The translations under genes and the position numbers were made by a program. Shown piece after piece: positions 25,644 through 34,596 of a DNA stretch of 64,000 nt (position 1 is its first letter; each line of letters starts with the position of its first letter). This stretch comes from Dyella acidiphila (lineage in GTDB: Bacteria; Pseudomonadota; Gammaproteobacteria; Xanthomonadales; Rhodanobacteraceae): the NCBI RefSeq assembly GCF_014863405.1, contig NZ_JACZZA010000012.1, positions 1 to 64,000 of the forward strand. Reading direction: 5' to 3'. The notes beneath the pieces are model-generated. The model did not search any database. It had not been told where the DNA came from and worked only from the letters and a program-made list of their open reading frames with translations.

Positions 25644-25674
25644 GGCATATTACTTCATCCATAAAGTTTATGCC
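25644..25674 (-). promoter_or_regulatory. AT-rich control region of the toxin-antitoxin pair
   Basis: GGCATA (25644-25649) and TATGCC (25669-25674) form an inverted repeat around unusually AT-rich DNA with a TAATAT -10-like element on the minus strand. This is the expected place for an autoregulatory operator. Confidence 0.4.
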
Positions 25675-25855
25675 ATCGGCACGTCAAGGGCTGTTCACGA
25701 GCAAGTCCCATTCCGAACGCAGCACCGGCGGCATGTTCCCTGGCAGAACTTGGGACGGTCCTTGATTGCACCCCTTCCGTGGGCGAGGGCAGAATCCTGA
25801 GGGTGCACTCGTCGTTCAACCGGATGCACAAGCAGGTTCTCGACAAGGAAGTGCC

Positions 25856-26446
25856 ATGGTTCGCCAGTTTGTCGTCGGATGGATATCAGTGACCGCGGCG
25901 GTAGCGACCTTCGCCCACGATCAGAGTGCTACAGCGCCAGCTGGCGTATTGCCCGTGAAACCCATCGTGTGCAGAACCGAAGTGGCCGCGATCCGCCTGA
26001 TCCAGGCAACCGCATCGACAGGCGCCATCGATGGAGCCGTTCTTAACGGCTCCATCAAGCAAGGGGACTGTCTGCCCGTGAAAGACGGGTGGACGATTGC
26101 ATCGATGATCGACCCGTCCGCTTCCCAGCCAGACACCCGCGCCGCCGAGTGGGTCATCGACACACCGGCGAAGAAACTCATCATGTGGACGCTTCCAGGC
26201 AAGCTTGCACACTGGAATCCCCCACAAGCAATCTGCCGCTCCAGGGCGGCCATGCAACAGTGGATAAATGCGGAACAAAGCGGATCGGGCGCCGCCGCTC
26301 AACAGGCGCTGATCACGAGCGGTTCCTGCACGCATGTGCTGTATGAGTCAATCAAGAGCGTTGACGGTAACTCATCGCCCGCGAAAGTGCGGGTGCAAAC
26401 CCCTGATGGGTTGGTCACCCGCTGGGGATATGGCGTGGGCGAATAA
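25856..26446 (+). CDS. Secreted protein of unknown function
   Basis: I do not recognise a family. The 196-residue product has an N-terminal signal sequence (MVRQFVVGWISVTAAVATFAHD) and about 170 mature residues with four Cys (VCRTEV, GDCLPV, ICRSRA, GSCTHV), which could make two disulfides in the periplasm. The ATG at 25856 has AAGGAAG upstream. It is divergent from the antitoxin and ends only 5 nt from the stop of a convergent M15-like peptidase. A role as a peptidase inhibitor or immunity-like partner is only a guess. Confidence 0.75.
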   Translation: MVRQFVVGWISVTAAVATFAHDQSATAPAGVLPVKPIVCRTEVAAIRLIQATASTGAIDGAVLNGSIKQGDCLPVKDGWTIASMIDPSASQPDTRAAEWVIDTPAKKLIMWTLPGKLAHWNPPQAICRSRAAMQQWINAEQSGSGAAAQQALITSGSCTHVLYESIKSVDGNSSPAKVRVQTPDGLVTRWGYGVGE

Positions 26447-26451
26447 TCGAC

Positions 26452-26874
26452 CTATGGGTTTTCCACAACGGTGTAACGCTGCCCTCTGACCAGGCCTTCC
26501 ACCATGAAGCCGCGCCGTATGTTTTGAATGCCCGGCGGAGCGTAACCCAAATGCAGGTGGGGGCCCTGCGTTTCGGTATACGGCCCATGCCTGATGATCT
26601 GGTAACGGAAAGCGTTGCCGGTATCGCTGCCAAAGACCTCGCGACGTTTGCTTCGCAGCAGTTGAAAAGCCTGCTCATCGGCGAGGCCATCTACATGGAA
26701 ATCGATCGCTTCATTCGACCTGTGCAGGCTATTGAGTGCACCGCCTCGGGGAACAAAGTCGCGATCGCCGCTGGTGATTCGAACCGTTCGACTCAGCGCA
26801 TCCGCCATGCATTCCAGAACATCTCGCAAGCGCGGATCGGAGACGCGGAATCTGCCATACAGCACGATGGACAT
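26452..26874 (-). CDS. Small M15-like peptidase
   Basis: A 140-residue protein with the zinc-site pattern of M15 peptidases, which cut D-amino-acid peptide bonds in peptidoglycan: SGDRDFVPRGGALNSLHRSNEAIDFHV gives HX6D, and GPHLHLGY the final HxH. There is no signal peptide, so it would stay in the cytoplasm unless exported by another route. The start is the ATG at 26874: AGGGAG sits 7 nt ahead of it, whereas a GTG at 26880 would have no room for a ribosome site. Convergent with the secreted protein gene. Confidence 0.78.
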   Translation of the reverse strand: MSIVLYGRFRVSDPRLRDVLECMADALSRTVRITSGDRDFVPRGGALNSLHRSNEAIDFHVDGLADEQAFQLLRSKRREVFGSDTGNAFRYQIIRHGPYTETQGPHLHLGYAPPGIQNIRRGFMVEGLVRGQRYTVVENP

Positions 26875-27024
26875 GCGCACGCTCCCTGTGCGTTATCACG
26901 GCGATAAAAAAGCTTGCTGGGGGAGGCATTACAACCAATGCCGCCTCCCCGCCGCCATCTTCCATTACCACCCCGGCATGTAGGAATCTGCCGCTATCGA
27001 TTCACTTCCAGCCGGAATCGGACA

Positions 27025-28815
27025 TCAGGGTGCATCGTCCTTGTGCATCGTCGCTGACGATGTGTCGCCATAATCCGGCTCCGGCCCACCTTCCTTGATA
27101 AACCGATCGATGCGCTGTTCCAGCACCGGCAGCGGCACCGAGCCGGTGGCCAGGATGGTGTCGTGGAAAGCGCGGATATCGAACTTCGGCCCCAGTGCCT
27201 TTTCCGCTTTGGCGCGCAGCTCCAGGATCTTCAGATAACCCAGCTCATAGGACAGCGCCTGCCCCGGCCAGCTGATGTAGCGATCCACTTCGTTGGCGAT
27301 TTCGCGCTCGGACAACGCGGTGTTCTGCGTCATGAAATCGATCGCCTGCTGGCGCGTCCAGCCCAGGTGATGGATGCCGGTGTCGACCACCAGCCGGCAG
27401 GCGCGCCACATCTGGTAGGTGAGATAGCCGAAATGCTGATAGGGCGTCTTGTAGATGCCCATCTCATTGCCGAGGAATTCCGAATACAGGCCCCAGCCTT
27501 CGCCGTAGGCGGAGATGTAGCCATTGCGCCGGAACGCCGGCTGGTCGTGCTCTTCCTCGGCCAGCTCCAATTGCAGCGCGTGGCCGGGATAACTTTCGTG
27601 CAAGGTCAGCGCCGGCATGTTGTACAGCGGACGCGAGGGCAGGTCGTAGGTATTGACCAGATAGACGTCCGGGCCGCCGCGGCCGGAGGTGTAGTACGGC
27701 GCGATATCGGCCGGTACCGGCACGATGGTGAAGCGCTCGCGCGGCAGGTGGCCGAAGAACTTGCCGACCTGGCCGTCCACTTCCTTGGCCACCCAGGCCG
27801 TCTTGTCGAGCAGCTCTTGCGGTGTCTTGGCGTAGAACTGCGGATCGGTGCGCAAGAAATGCAGGAAGTCGGCGAAGCTACCCTTGAAGCCGGTCTGCTG
27901 CATGGTCTGCAACATTTCGGCATGGATCTTCGCCACCTGCTGCACGCCGATCTGGTGGATGGTGTCCGGATCGAGATCGAGCGTGGTGTATTCGCGGATC
28001 TGCTGGCGGTAATAGTTCTTGCCGTCGGGCAAGGCCTCGGCGGCCAGCGTCGCGCGCGCCTGCGGCACGTATTCGCTGCGGAAGAATGTCAGCAGCCTGG
28101 CGTAGGCGGGGATCACGTCCTTGCCGATGCGGGTGCGGGCATCGTCCTGGATCGCGGCGGCGATCGATGCCGGAATGGTGGCCGGCATATGCTGCAGCGG
28201 TGCGTAGAACGAGGTCTGGGTGGGATCCTTGGCCTCGGCGACGGAGGAAATCGAACTGTCGCGCCCATTCAGTACCGCACGCGGCACGCTGAAGCCGCGC
28301 TTCAAGCCGGCGCGCATATTGTCGATCTGCTGGTCGAAATACGCCGGCACCTGGCCCAGGCGATCCACGTAGCGGCGGTAATCGGTTTCGGTGCGCAGGC
28401 CATCGCCGCCGAGATCGTCGTCGAGTTCGCTCCAGAAGGCCGAGTCGCTGTTGAACGGCATCTGCCACTGCTTGAATTGCTGGTCGGCGATGAAGTTGCG
28501 GATCTGCTCGCGATACACCGCGTAGTTCACCTGCTCGGCCGGCGAGAGCTGCTTGAGGTCGAGCGCATCTAGCTGGCTCATCACCTTCTGCCAATAGACC
28601 AGGCGCTCTTGCTGGCTGTTGGCGTCGACTTGGTCCAGGCGGCCGTTATTCGGTTGCGGTTCGCCCGAGGTGCTGATGCCGGACTGTCCGTTGCGCCAGG
28701 CCCATTCCTGCCGGTAGATCTGCTTGAAGCGCGCATCGGCATCCTGCTGCGCGATCGCCGGCAACGCCAGCGCCAAGCCCAGGGCCAGATAGCCCAGACG
28801 CATTGCATGGTTCAC
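27025..28815 (-). CDS. DUF885-family exported metallopeptidase-like protein
   Basis: A 596-residue protein with an N-terminal signal (MRLGYLALGLALALPAIAQQ). The family motifs HESYPGH and EGWGLYSE, separated by about 35 residues, match a gluzincin-like zinc site (HExxxGH with a downstream Glu). It is presumed periplasmic and likely to cleave peptides; the substrate is unknown. Start: the GTG at 28815 overlaps the SulP stop and has AGGGA about 10 nt upstream; an ATG at 28803 is the alternative and leaves the signal peptide intact. It is co-transcribed with the SulP gene. Confidence 0.88.
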   Translation of the reverse strand: MNHAMRLGYLALGLALALPAIAQQDADARFKQIYRQEWAWRNGQSGISTSGEPQPNNGRLDQVDANSQQERLVYWQKVMSQLDALDLKQLSPAEQVNYAVYREQIRNFIADQQFKQWQMPFNSDSAFWSELDDDLGGDGLRTETDYRRYVDRLGQVPAYFDQQIDNMRAGLKRGFSVPRAVLNGRDSSISSVAEAKDPTQTSFYAPLQHMPATIPASIAAAIQDDARTRIGKDVIPAYARLLTFFRSEYVPQARATLAAEALPDGKNYYRQQIREYTTLDLDPDTIHQIGVQQVAKIHAEMLQTMQQTGFKGSFADFLHFLRTDPQFYAKTPQELLDKTAWVAKEVDGQVGKFFGHLPRERFTIVPVPADIAPYYTSGRGGPDVYLVNTYDLPSRPLYNMPALTLHESYPGHALQLELAEEEHDQPAFRRNGYISAYGEGWGLYSEFLGNEMGIYKTPYQHFGYLTYQMWRACRLVVDTGIHHLGWTRQQAIDFMTQNTALSEREIANEVDRYISWPGQALSYELGYLKILELRAKAEKALGPKFDIRAFHDTILATGSVPLPVLEQRIDRFIKEGGPEPDYGDTSSATMHKDDAP

Positions 28816-30467
28816 TACGCTTGTTTCCCTGTGGTCGAAGGAGCGGCGGTCAAGGCCGACACGGCATCTTCCACGCTCCAGTTGTTGAGTGCCTGTGGCG
28901 AAAGCTGGGGCAGGTCGGCGCGCAGCAACAACGCACGGATATCGTCTTTCAGGCGCGCCACGTGCAGGCCGATGCCGAGTGACTGCAGCCAGCTGGAAAA
29001 ATCGCCCAGGGCTTCCAGCGCAGTGCTGTCCAGATCCGGCGATTCTTCCAGGCTCAGCACTACCTGCCGCAGATCCTTGCGCTGCGTCACCTGCTTGCGC
29101 GCCAGGCTCAACACCGATTCGGCATTGGCGAAGAACAGCGGCTCTTCCGGACGCAGGATCAACATGCCCGGCGGCTGGATGGCATCCGGATGCTGGGCGA
29201 TGTCCACAAAATCATGGCCGTTGGCCAGCCGCCCCAGCACACTCAGCCGCGCCGCCGCGAGCTGGCGCAGCAGCAGCACCAGGCTGAAGGCGATCGCCAG
29301 CAGCAAGCCGTTGAGAATGCCCAGCGACAACACCGCTACCACCGCGGCGAGTGCCAGCAGGCGATCGCGCTTCCACTGCAAATACGGCCGGAACACCGAC
29401 AAGCGCCAGGATTTGCTCACCGCATGAATCACGATCGCCGCCAGCACGGCGAGCGGAATGCGCTCGATCCATGGCAGCAACAGCAGCACCATCAGCAATA
29501 CGGTGGCGCCCGCCACCAGGCCGGCCCAGCGCGATTGCGCACCGGCCGCTTCGTTGGCCGAGGTGCCCGAATAGCCGGCGCCCACCGGCATGCCTTGCAG
29601 CAGGCCGCACAGTACATTGGCTGCGCCCAGCACCAGCAGATCGCGATTGGGTTCCACCGGATCGTTGTGCTTGAGCGCAAAACCACGGATGGAGCTGTAC
29701 GACTCTGCATACAGGATCAGCAGCAAAGCCATCGCCAGTTCCACGCTCGCCAGCCACTGATCGCCGGACGGCCAGCGCGGCAGCGAAAAATCCATCTGCA
29801 GCTTGATCGCCCCGGTAAGTGGCACGCCATGCGCGGACAACCAGCCGGAAGCGAGCACGCCCAGCGCAATCACCAGCAGGCTGCCGGGCAGGCGCCGCAC
29901 GCGCTCGCACACAAACAGCAGCGCCAGCGCCAGCAGGCCGGTGCCCAGGGTTGCCGCGTGCACCTGGTTGGAGGTCTGCACCAGATCCTTGATCAGCAGC
30001 GGCACGAAGTCGCCGTGCAGATCCGGCCAGCCGCCCAGATGCGGCAACTGCTTCAGTGCGATCACGATCGCCAGGCCGAAGGTGTAGCCGCGCAGCACCG
30101 GGCGCGCGATCAGATGCGATAGACCGCCCAGCCGCGCAAAGCCCGCGACCAGAAAGCAGATACCGCCGAACAGCACCAGGGTGGCGGCCATTGCCACGCG
30201 GGCAACGACCAGATTGCCGGCCAGCGCCAGCGTGCCGGCCGCCAGCACCGCCGCCGAAGAAGACGTGGACGACACGATGGCGTAGCGGCTGGTACCGAGC
30301 AGGCCGTAGCAGACCAGGCCGATCAGCAGGGCAATGACGCCAGCCTGCGGCGGCATGCCGGCAATGCCCGAGTACGCCACCGCTTCGGGCAACAGCAGGC
30401 CCGCAATCGCCAGGCCTGCCAGCAGGTCCACCAGGTTGATCGCAGTGCGTGCCGGCGCCGCGCTCAT
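28815..30467 (-). CDS. SulP-family anion transporter with STAS domain
   Basis: A 550-residue transporter with about a dozen membrane segments, the SulP signature near EAVAYSGIAGMPPQAG, the central phrase GMPVGAGYSGTSANEAAGAQS and a C-terminal STAS domain (about 415-525, with VVLSLEESPDLDSTALEAL). SulP proteins carry sulfate, bicarbonate, dicarboxylates or other anions; the substrate cannot be told from sequence. The ATG overlaps the stop of the upstream ParB-like gene (ATGA), and its own stop overlaps the DUF885 start. Confidence 0.93.
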   Translation of the reverse strand: MSAAPARTAINLVDLLAGLAIAGLLLPEAVAYSGIAGMPPQAGVIALLIGLVCYGLLGTSRYAIVSSTSSSAAVLAAGTLALAGNLVVARVAMAATLVLFGGICFLVAGFARLGGLSHLIARPVLRGYTFGLAIVIALKQLPHLGGWPDLHGDFVPLLIKDLVQTSNQVHAATLGTGLLALALLFVCERVRRLPGSLLVIALGVLASGWLSAHGVPLTGAIKLQMDFSLPRWPSGDQWLASVELAMALLLILYAESYSSIRGFALKHNDPVEPNRDLLVLGAANVLCGLLQGMPVGAGYSGTSANEAAGAQSRWAGLVAGATVLLMVLLLLPWIERIPLAVLAAIVIHAVSKSWRLSVFRPYLQWKRDRLLALAAVVAVLSLGILNGLLLAIAFSLVLLLRQLAAARLSVLGRLANGHDFVDIAQHPDAIQPPGMLILRPEEPLFFANAESVLSLARKQVTQRKDLRQVVLSLEESPDLDSTALEALGDFSSWLQSLGIGLHVARLKDDIRALLLRADLPQLSPQALNNWSVEDAVSALTAAPSTTGKQA

Positions 30468-31081
30468 TGCACGATCACACCGCTCCAGCCGGGCAGGTAG
30501 GCCGTGTCATGCGCGTGCGCATAGAGCATGGCGTCCTTCAGCGCCTTGGGCGTAATGCGCCCGTCCTTGAGTTTCATGTTGCGCCGGTAGAAATCGGCCC
30601 ACAGGAATTCCGAATAGGGGGTGGCGTCCTTGGAATAACCACCGGCATTGCGCACGCGCGCAGCCAGGGTGCGGAATGGATCGTCGCGCATCTCCGAAAG
30701 CCGGGTGGGGATTGCATCGTATTGCTCGCGCAGGCCCTGCTCGTTGTACGGATGCGCCCAGCGATTGAATTCCATGGTGTGCCAGAACACTGCCGGCTCC
30801 AGCCAGGAGAAATCGCGCTGGATCATCACCGGCACTTCCTTCACCTTCTCTTCCAGCAAGGCCAGGCCCAGGTGATGGTGGTCGACGATATAGACCTGGT
30901 TCTTCGGCCCCAGCACACCGGGAAACCAGTGTTCGGCCAGCATCTGCTTGCGCTTTTTCTTGCCGAGCCGTTCCCATTCCGTACGCTTTTCCGCCACCTC
31001 GGCCCGGCCCACGGTCATCTGGGTCGGGCGCAGCTTGGCCGGCGCAATGGACAGCAGAGGGTGACGCACGCCTGAGGACAT
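30464..31081 (-). CDS. ParB-like-domain (ParBc_2 type) protein
   Basis: A 205-residue protein matching the ParB-like putative nuclease/effector family (PF08857 type). The core QVYIVDHHHLGLALLEEKVKEVPVMI has the typical D-H-H-H turn, and the C-terminal half is Trp/Tyr/Arg-rich. It lacks the HTH of chromosome-segregation ParB and should not be taken for it. It is translationally coupled to a SulP transporter, which is unexplained. Two degenerate repeats precede the gene. Confidence 0.8.
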   Translation of the reverse strand: MSSGVRHPLLSIAPAKLRPTQMTVGRAEVAEKRTEWERLGKKKRKQMLAEHWFPGVLGPKNQVYIVDHHHLGLALLEEKVKEVPVMIQRDFSWLEPAVFWHTMEFNRWAHPYNEQGLREQYDAIPTRLSEMRDDPFRTLAARVRNAGGYSKDATPYSEFLWADFYRRNMKLKDGRITPKALKDAMLYAHAHDTAYLPGWSGVIVQ

Positions 31082-31093
31082 GAGCGGACTCCT

Positions 31094-31172
31094 ACGGTAA
31101 CCCTGGTTGGCGCAGGGTAGCCCAAGGGCGTGGCAAGTGCGTAGGTTGGGTTGGCGCAGCGTAACCCAACGA
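31094..31172. repeat. Tandem GGTTGGGTTA-type repeats
   Basis: A degenerate copy at 31094-31130 (GGTAACCCTGGTTGGCGCAG) is followed by a good one at 31141-31172 (GTAGGTTGGGTTGGCGCAGC, then GTAACCCAACG). Both lie between same-strand genes. Confidence 0.65.
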
Positions 31173-31209
31173 ATCCAGGCGACAGCGGTGGGAATAACCG
31201 CGTTTGGGC

Positions 31210-31914
31210 TTATTCCAGGCCGGAGTAATAGCCGCGCATGGCTTGCAGATAAGAACCCAGGTCCCGCTCCGGCCCGCTCTGGAATACCTCGCCGGTTGCA
31301 TCCATCTGCGCAATGCGATCGGGCCGGAAATTGCGGAAATCGCGCCGCAGGCGGCACCAGGTGCCGAGCGTCCACTTGCCGCCCCAGAAGGCCAGGCACA
31401 GCGGCTCCACTTCGCGCTCGCTTTCGCGTCCCTGCTCGTCGCTATAGCGCAGGCGCAGGACCTGCTGGGTTTCGATCGCGGCGTGCAGCTGATCGATGCG
31501 CGCGGCGAAGGCGATCGATTCCTCGTCGCGCCAGATCGGTGCATAGATGCGCGTGCGCGAGGAACGCTCGCGCAATTCCGGCGGCAGCACCGCCTCGATC
31601 TTCACCAGCGCGGCCTGCGCACCGGCCGCCAGTCTCTCGCCGGCAAACGCGCGTACGAAGCGCGTGCCGACCACCAGCGATTCGAGCTCGTCGGCGGTAA
31701 ACATCAGCGGCGGGATATCCGAGCCCTTGCGCAGCACATAGCCAACGCCGGCCTCGCCTTCGATCGGTACGCCCGAGAGCTGCAAGTCGGCCACGTCGCG
31801 ATAGACGGTACGCAGCGACACGCCCAGCGTTTCGGCAAGCTGGCGCGCCTGCAGCGCGGTGCGGCGACCGCGCAGGGCGTTGATGATGAGGAAGAGGCGA
31901 TCGGCGCGGCGCAT
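31210..31914 (-). CDS. YafY-family WYL-domain transcriptional regulator
   Basis: A 234-residue regulator. The N-terminal HTH_11 is RADRLFLIINALRGRRTALQARQLAETLGVSLRTVYRDVADL and the WYL ligand-sensing domain is in the C-terminal half, including QQVLRLRYSDEQGRESEREVEPLCLAFWGGKWTLGTWCR. The ATG at 31914 is used in place of the GTG at 31920. It follows the GFA gene by 130 bp in the same direction and probably regulates the DJ-1/GFA genes or nearby ones; the ligand is unknown. Confidence 0.92.
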   Translation of the reverse strand: MRRADRLFLIINALRGRRTALQARQLAETLGVSLRTVYRDVADLQLSGVPIEGEAGVGYVLRKGSDIPPLMFTADELESLVVGTRFVRAFAGERLAAGAQAALVKIEAVLPPELRERSSRTRIYAPIWRDEESIAFAARIDQLHAAIETQQVLRLRYSDEQGRESEREVEPLCLAFWGGKWTLGTWCRLRRDFRNFRPDRIAQMDATGEVFQSGPERDLGSYLQAMRGYYSGLE

Positions 31915-32044
31915 CGGCACATGATCGCCCAGTCGCGGCGCGCGGACCAGCGTCCGAAGTCATGCGTATCCATCGCAAGGGGTGAGATGGCGGCATGCAT
32001 GACCGGGATTCGGGCGCGGGACAACAACATGGCGATTCGGCGGT

Positions 32045-32449
32045 CTACAGGTGCCGTACTTCGGCCGGCATCTGCTGCCAGTTGTTATTGCGGCCATCCG
32101 CATAGCGCATCGGCGCTGCGATCAGTTCGGCCGGTTCCGCATCGTCCAGGCAAGCCATGTTGACGGTGTAGAAGTCGCCGCCCAGCACCTCCAGGTGACC
32201 CTTGCCGAACGGGCGCACACCACAATGCCGGCAGAACAGGTGATGCATGCTGTTCGAGGCGAACTGATAGTCGGACAGATCGTGTTCGCCTTTCAGCAAG
32301 CGAAACGCCTCCGGCCGGACGATCACGCTCCAGGCACGCGTCTTGGTGCAGATCGAGCAATTGCAGCGACCGGCGCCTTCGTCCAGATCGATATCCGCTG
32401 CGAGCTGCACTGCGCCGCAATGGCAACTGCCGTGAAAGGTCTTTTGCAT
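32045..32449 (-). CDS. GFA-family (CENP-V/GFA domain) protein
   Basis: A 134-residue zinc protein of the glutathione-dependent formaldehyde-activating family. The zinc-cysteine pattern is SCHCGAVQ near the N terminus, CNCSIC about 20 residues later and [10 protein letters not shown]. Most family members are not proven to bind formaldehyde adducts. GAGGAA precedes the ATG. It starts 10 nt after the small 95-residue gene. Confidence 0.92.
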   Translation of the reverse strand: MQKTFHGSCHCGAVQLAADIDLDEGAGRCNCSICTKTRAWSVIVRPEAFRLLKGEHDLSDYQFASNSMHHLFCRHCGVRPFGKGHLEVLGGDFYTVNMACLDDAEPAELIAAPMRYADGRNNNWQQMPAEVRHL

Positions 32450-32459
32450 GGTGTATTCC

Positions 32460-32747
32460 TCAACGTTTGCCAGTGTGGGTTGGCGACGATGCGCCGCTTG
32501 CGTGGTTGGTTTCGTCCGTAGCCGGCAACGCGGCCTGTGAGCAAAAGCCCACCGCTGCCGCCGTCGCCGTCGCCACCAATACGCGGCGGCGTCCAGGCTC
32601 GAACGCAGGCCGCAGCTCAATCAGGCGTTTGCCCGAATGCGGCGGCTTGCTCGGCGCCGTGGGCAGCTTGTACTGCCCATCCATCAACAGGCCGCGCAGA
32701 TACAGCGGCCGATAAGCCATCAACACTTTGTCGATCCAGTCAGCCAT
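32460..32747 (-). CDS. Small hypothetical protein between DJ-1 and GFA
   Basis: Not recognised. A 95-residue protein with an amphipathic N terminus ([21 protein letters not shown]), a basic middle and a hydrophobic stretch [14 protein letters not shown] around residues 56-69 that might be a membrane segment. The ATG at 32747 has a GAGGTG ribosome site formed at the end of the DJ-1-like gene, and the frame ends 10 nt before GFA, so operon position supports translation. Reality is likely but not certain. Confidence 0.5.
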   Translation of the reverse strand: MADWIDKVLMAYRPLYLRGLLMDGQYKLPTAPSKPPHSGKRLIELRPAFEPGRRRVLVATATAAAVGFCSQAALPATDETNHASGASSPTHTGKR

Positions 32748-32756
32748 GTCATCACC

Positions 32757-33377
32757 TCATGCGGCCCGTGCCACGTCGACGGTTTCGCTGGCCAGCCACG
32801 GCGGCGGCACGGCGTGCTTGAACAGCCGATACCAGTGCTCGCGGTCGCTGCGCGTATACAGATCCAGCGTGTGGATGATTTCCCGCGCGAACTCGATGCC
32901 GCCCAGATGGCTGGCGGTGATCACGCCGCCATCGCTGACCGCCAGCACATTGGCGTCGTATTGATCCTGGCCGGCGTAGTCGGGCGCTGCGCGCTCGATC
33001 TGGCCGGGCCAGCTGCCGGTATGGCGGCAGGCATCGATCAAGCCCGCCCGCGCCAGCGCAAACACGCCATCGCCAATCGCGGCCACCGGTGCGCCGCCCT
33101 CGTGCACATCGCGTGCAAGCCTGGTCATCCGCTCGCGCTGCGAGGGCAGCCAGATCTGGCCGCCGGGCAGGATCAGCAATGCCGCGACCGCCGGATCGAG
33201 CTCGTCCACGCTGCCATTGGGCAGCACCTGCAGACCGCTCATCGAGGTCACCGGCGTGCGGCTGAAACCGATACTGCGTACTTCCCATTCCCCGGGGCGG
33301 CGGATCTCGCTCAGCGCAAGCCCCACCTGCCAATCGGCAAACCCCTCGAAAACCAGCACATACACTACGTCGCGCAT
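32757..33377 (-). CDS. DJ-1/PfpI-family protein lacking the usual cysteine
   Basis: A 206-residue class I glutamine amidotransferase-like protein. The N terminus VVYVLVFEGFADWQVGLALSEI, LLILPGG and the C-terminal GIEFAREII fit the PfpI/DJ-1 group. The nucleophile position, normally in a phrase like AICGATLALA, reads AIGDGVFALARAG, with Gly where Cys is expected. Another Cys lies 11 residues on (IDACRHTG), but it is not at the elbow. It is probably non-catalytic or uses another residue. First of a four-gene minus-strand run and divergent from fbp. Confidence 0.85.
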   Translation of the reverse strand: MRDVVYVLVFEGFADWQVGLALSEIRRPGEWEVRSIGFSRTPVTSMSGLQVLPNGSVDELDPAVAALLILPGGQIWLPSQRERMTRLARDVHEGGAPVAAIGDGVFALARAGLIDACRHTGSWPGQIERAAPDYAGQDQYDANVLAVSDGGVITASHLGGIEFAREIIHTLDLYTRSDREHWYRLFKHAVPPPWLASETVDVARAA

Positions 33378-33526
33378 GATCGTTCCTCCTTTCCGATGCT
33401 GGGAGTGTGCGGACCCGCTGCTGCCAGCGTGTTGTCAGCAGGAGGCTGGCGGGCGGTTCAGGCGTTCGGCTGGCGCCGGCCGGGCAGAGCCGGGAAAATG
33501 GCGGTTCCTTTTCCTGCGGGTACGCC

Positions 33527-34543
33527 ATGAAGCCCATTTCGCTGATCCAGTTCCTGATCGAGGAACGCCGCGCCGGCCGCGTCAACGCCGAACTGTCGCT
33601 GCTGATCGAGGTGGTCGCGCGCGCCTGCAAGCGCATTGCGGTGGCCACCAACAAGGGCGCCATCGGCGGCGTGCTGGGCGAGGCCGGCACCGGCAATATC
33701 CAGGGCGAGGCACAGAAGAAGCTGGATGTGATTTCCAACGAGATCCTGCTGGAAGCCAATGCCTGGGGTGGCCAGCTGGCCGCCTGCGCATCGGAGGAAA
33801 TGGAAGATCCGCAGCCGATCCCCGACATGTACCCGAAGGGCAATCACCTGCTGCTGTTCGATCCGCTGGACGGCAGCTCGAATATCGACGTGAACATTTC
33901 CGTCGGCACGATCTTCTCGGTGCTGCGCTGCCCCGACGGCATCAGCGAACCCAGGGCCGAGCATTTCCTGCAGCCGGGTACCACCCAGCTGGCCGCCGGC
34001 TATGTGGTGTACGGGCCGGCCACGGTGCTGGTGCTGACCTTCGGCCACGGCACGCACGAGTTCACGCTGGATCGCGAAGTGGGCAGCTTTACCCTCAGCC
34101 GCCGCGACATCCACATTCCGGAGGAAACCGGCGAATTCGCCATCAACATGTCCAACCAGCGCCACTGGGAACCGCCGATGCAGCGCTATATCGGCGAACT
34201 GCTGGCCGGCACGGACGGCCCGCGCGGCAGAGATTTCAATATGCGCTGGGTGGCCTCGATGGTGGCCGACGTGCACCGCATCATCACCCGCGGCGGCACC
34301 TTCTTCTATCCGCTCGATGCCAAGATCAAGACCAAGGGCGGTAAGCTGCGCCTGATGTACGAAGCCAATCCGATGGCCTTTATCGTCGAGCAGGCCGGCG
34401 GCGCCGCCACCACCGGCCGCGAACGCATCATGGAACTGCAGCCCACCGGCCTGCACCAGCGCGTGCCGGTGTTCCTGGGTTCGAAGAAAGAAGTTGAAGT
34501 GGCCACGCACTACCACCTGGTAGCGGACGGCGCACAAGCCTGA
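33527..34543 (+). CDS. fbp: Fructose-1,6-bisphosphatase class 1
   Basis: Gluconeogenic hydrolysis of fructose-1,6-bisphosphate to fructose-6-phosphate; cytoplasmic. The 338-residue length is right for class 1. The metal-binding block [23 protein letters not shown] and the substrate region [15 protein letters not shown] are intact. The ATG at 33527 ([10 protein letters not shown]) matches family starts; an upstream in-frame ATG at 33407 would add 40 residues of low quality. A 13-bp hairpin lies past the stop. Confidence 0.96.
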   Translation: MKPISLIQFLIEERRAGRVNAELSLLIEVVARACKRIAVATNKGAIGGVLGEAGTGNIQGEAQKKLDVISNEILLEANAWGGQLAACASEEMEDPQPIPDMYPKGNHLLLFDPLDGSSNIDVNISVGTIFSVLRCPDGISEPRAEHFLQPGTTQLAAGYVVYGPATVLVLTFGHGTHEFTLDREVGSFTLSRRDIHIPEETGEFAINMSNQRHWEPPMQRYIGELLAGTDGPRGRDFNMRWVASMVADVHRIITRGGTFFYPLDAKIKTKGGKLRLMYEANPMAFIVEQAGGAATTGRERIMELQPTGLHQRVPVFLGSKKEVEVATHYHLVADGAQA

Positions 34544-34554
34544 CCGATGATAGG

Positions 34555-34583
34555 CGGGGCATGATCGAGCCGATCATGCCCCG
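34555..34583. terminator. Bidirectional hairpin between fbp and the oxygenase
   Basis: CGGGGCATGATCG and CGATCATGCCCCG form a perfect 13-bp stem with a 3-nt loop, between two convergent genes. There is no T-tract on either side. Confidence 0.7.
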
Positions 34584-34596
34584 TAGCGGTGACGGC

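Noticed and set aside
30464-31081. Chromosome-partitioning ParB
   Set aside because: Only the ParB-like catalytic-type core is present; there is no HTH, no ParA neighbour, and the parS sites are 31 kb away in recF.
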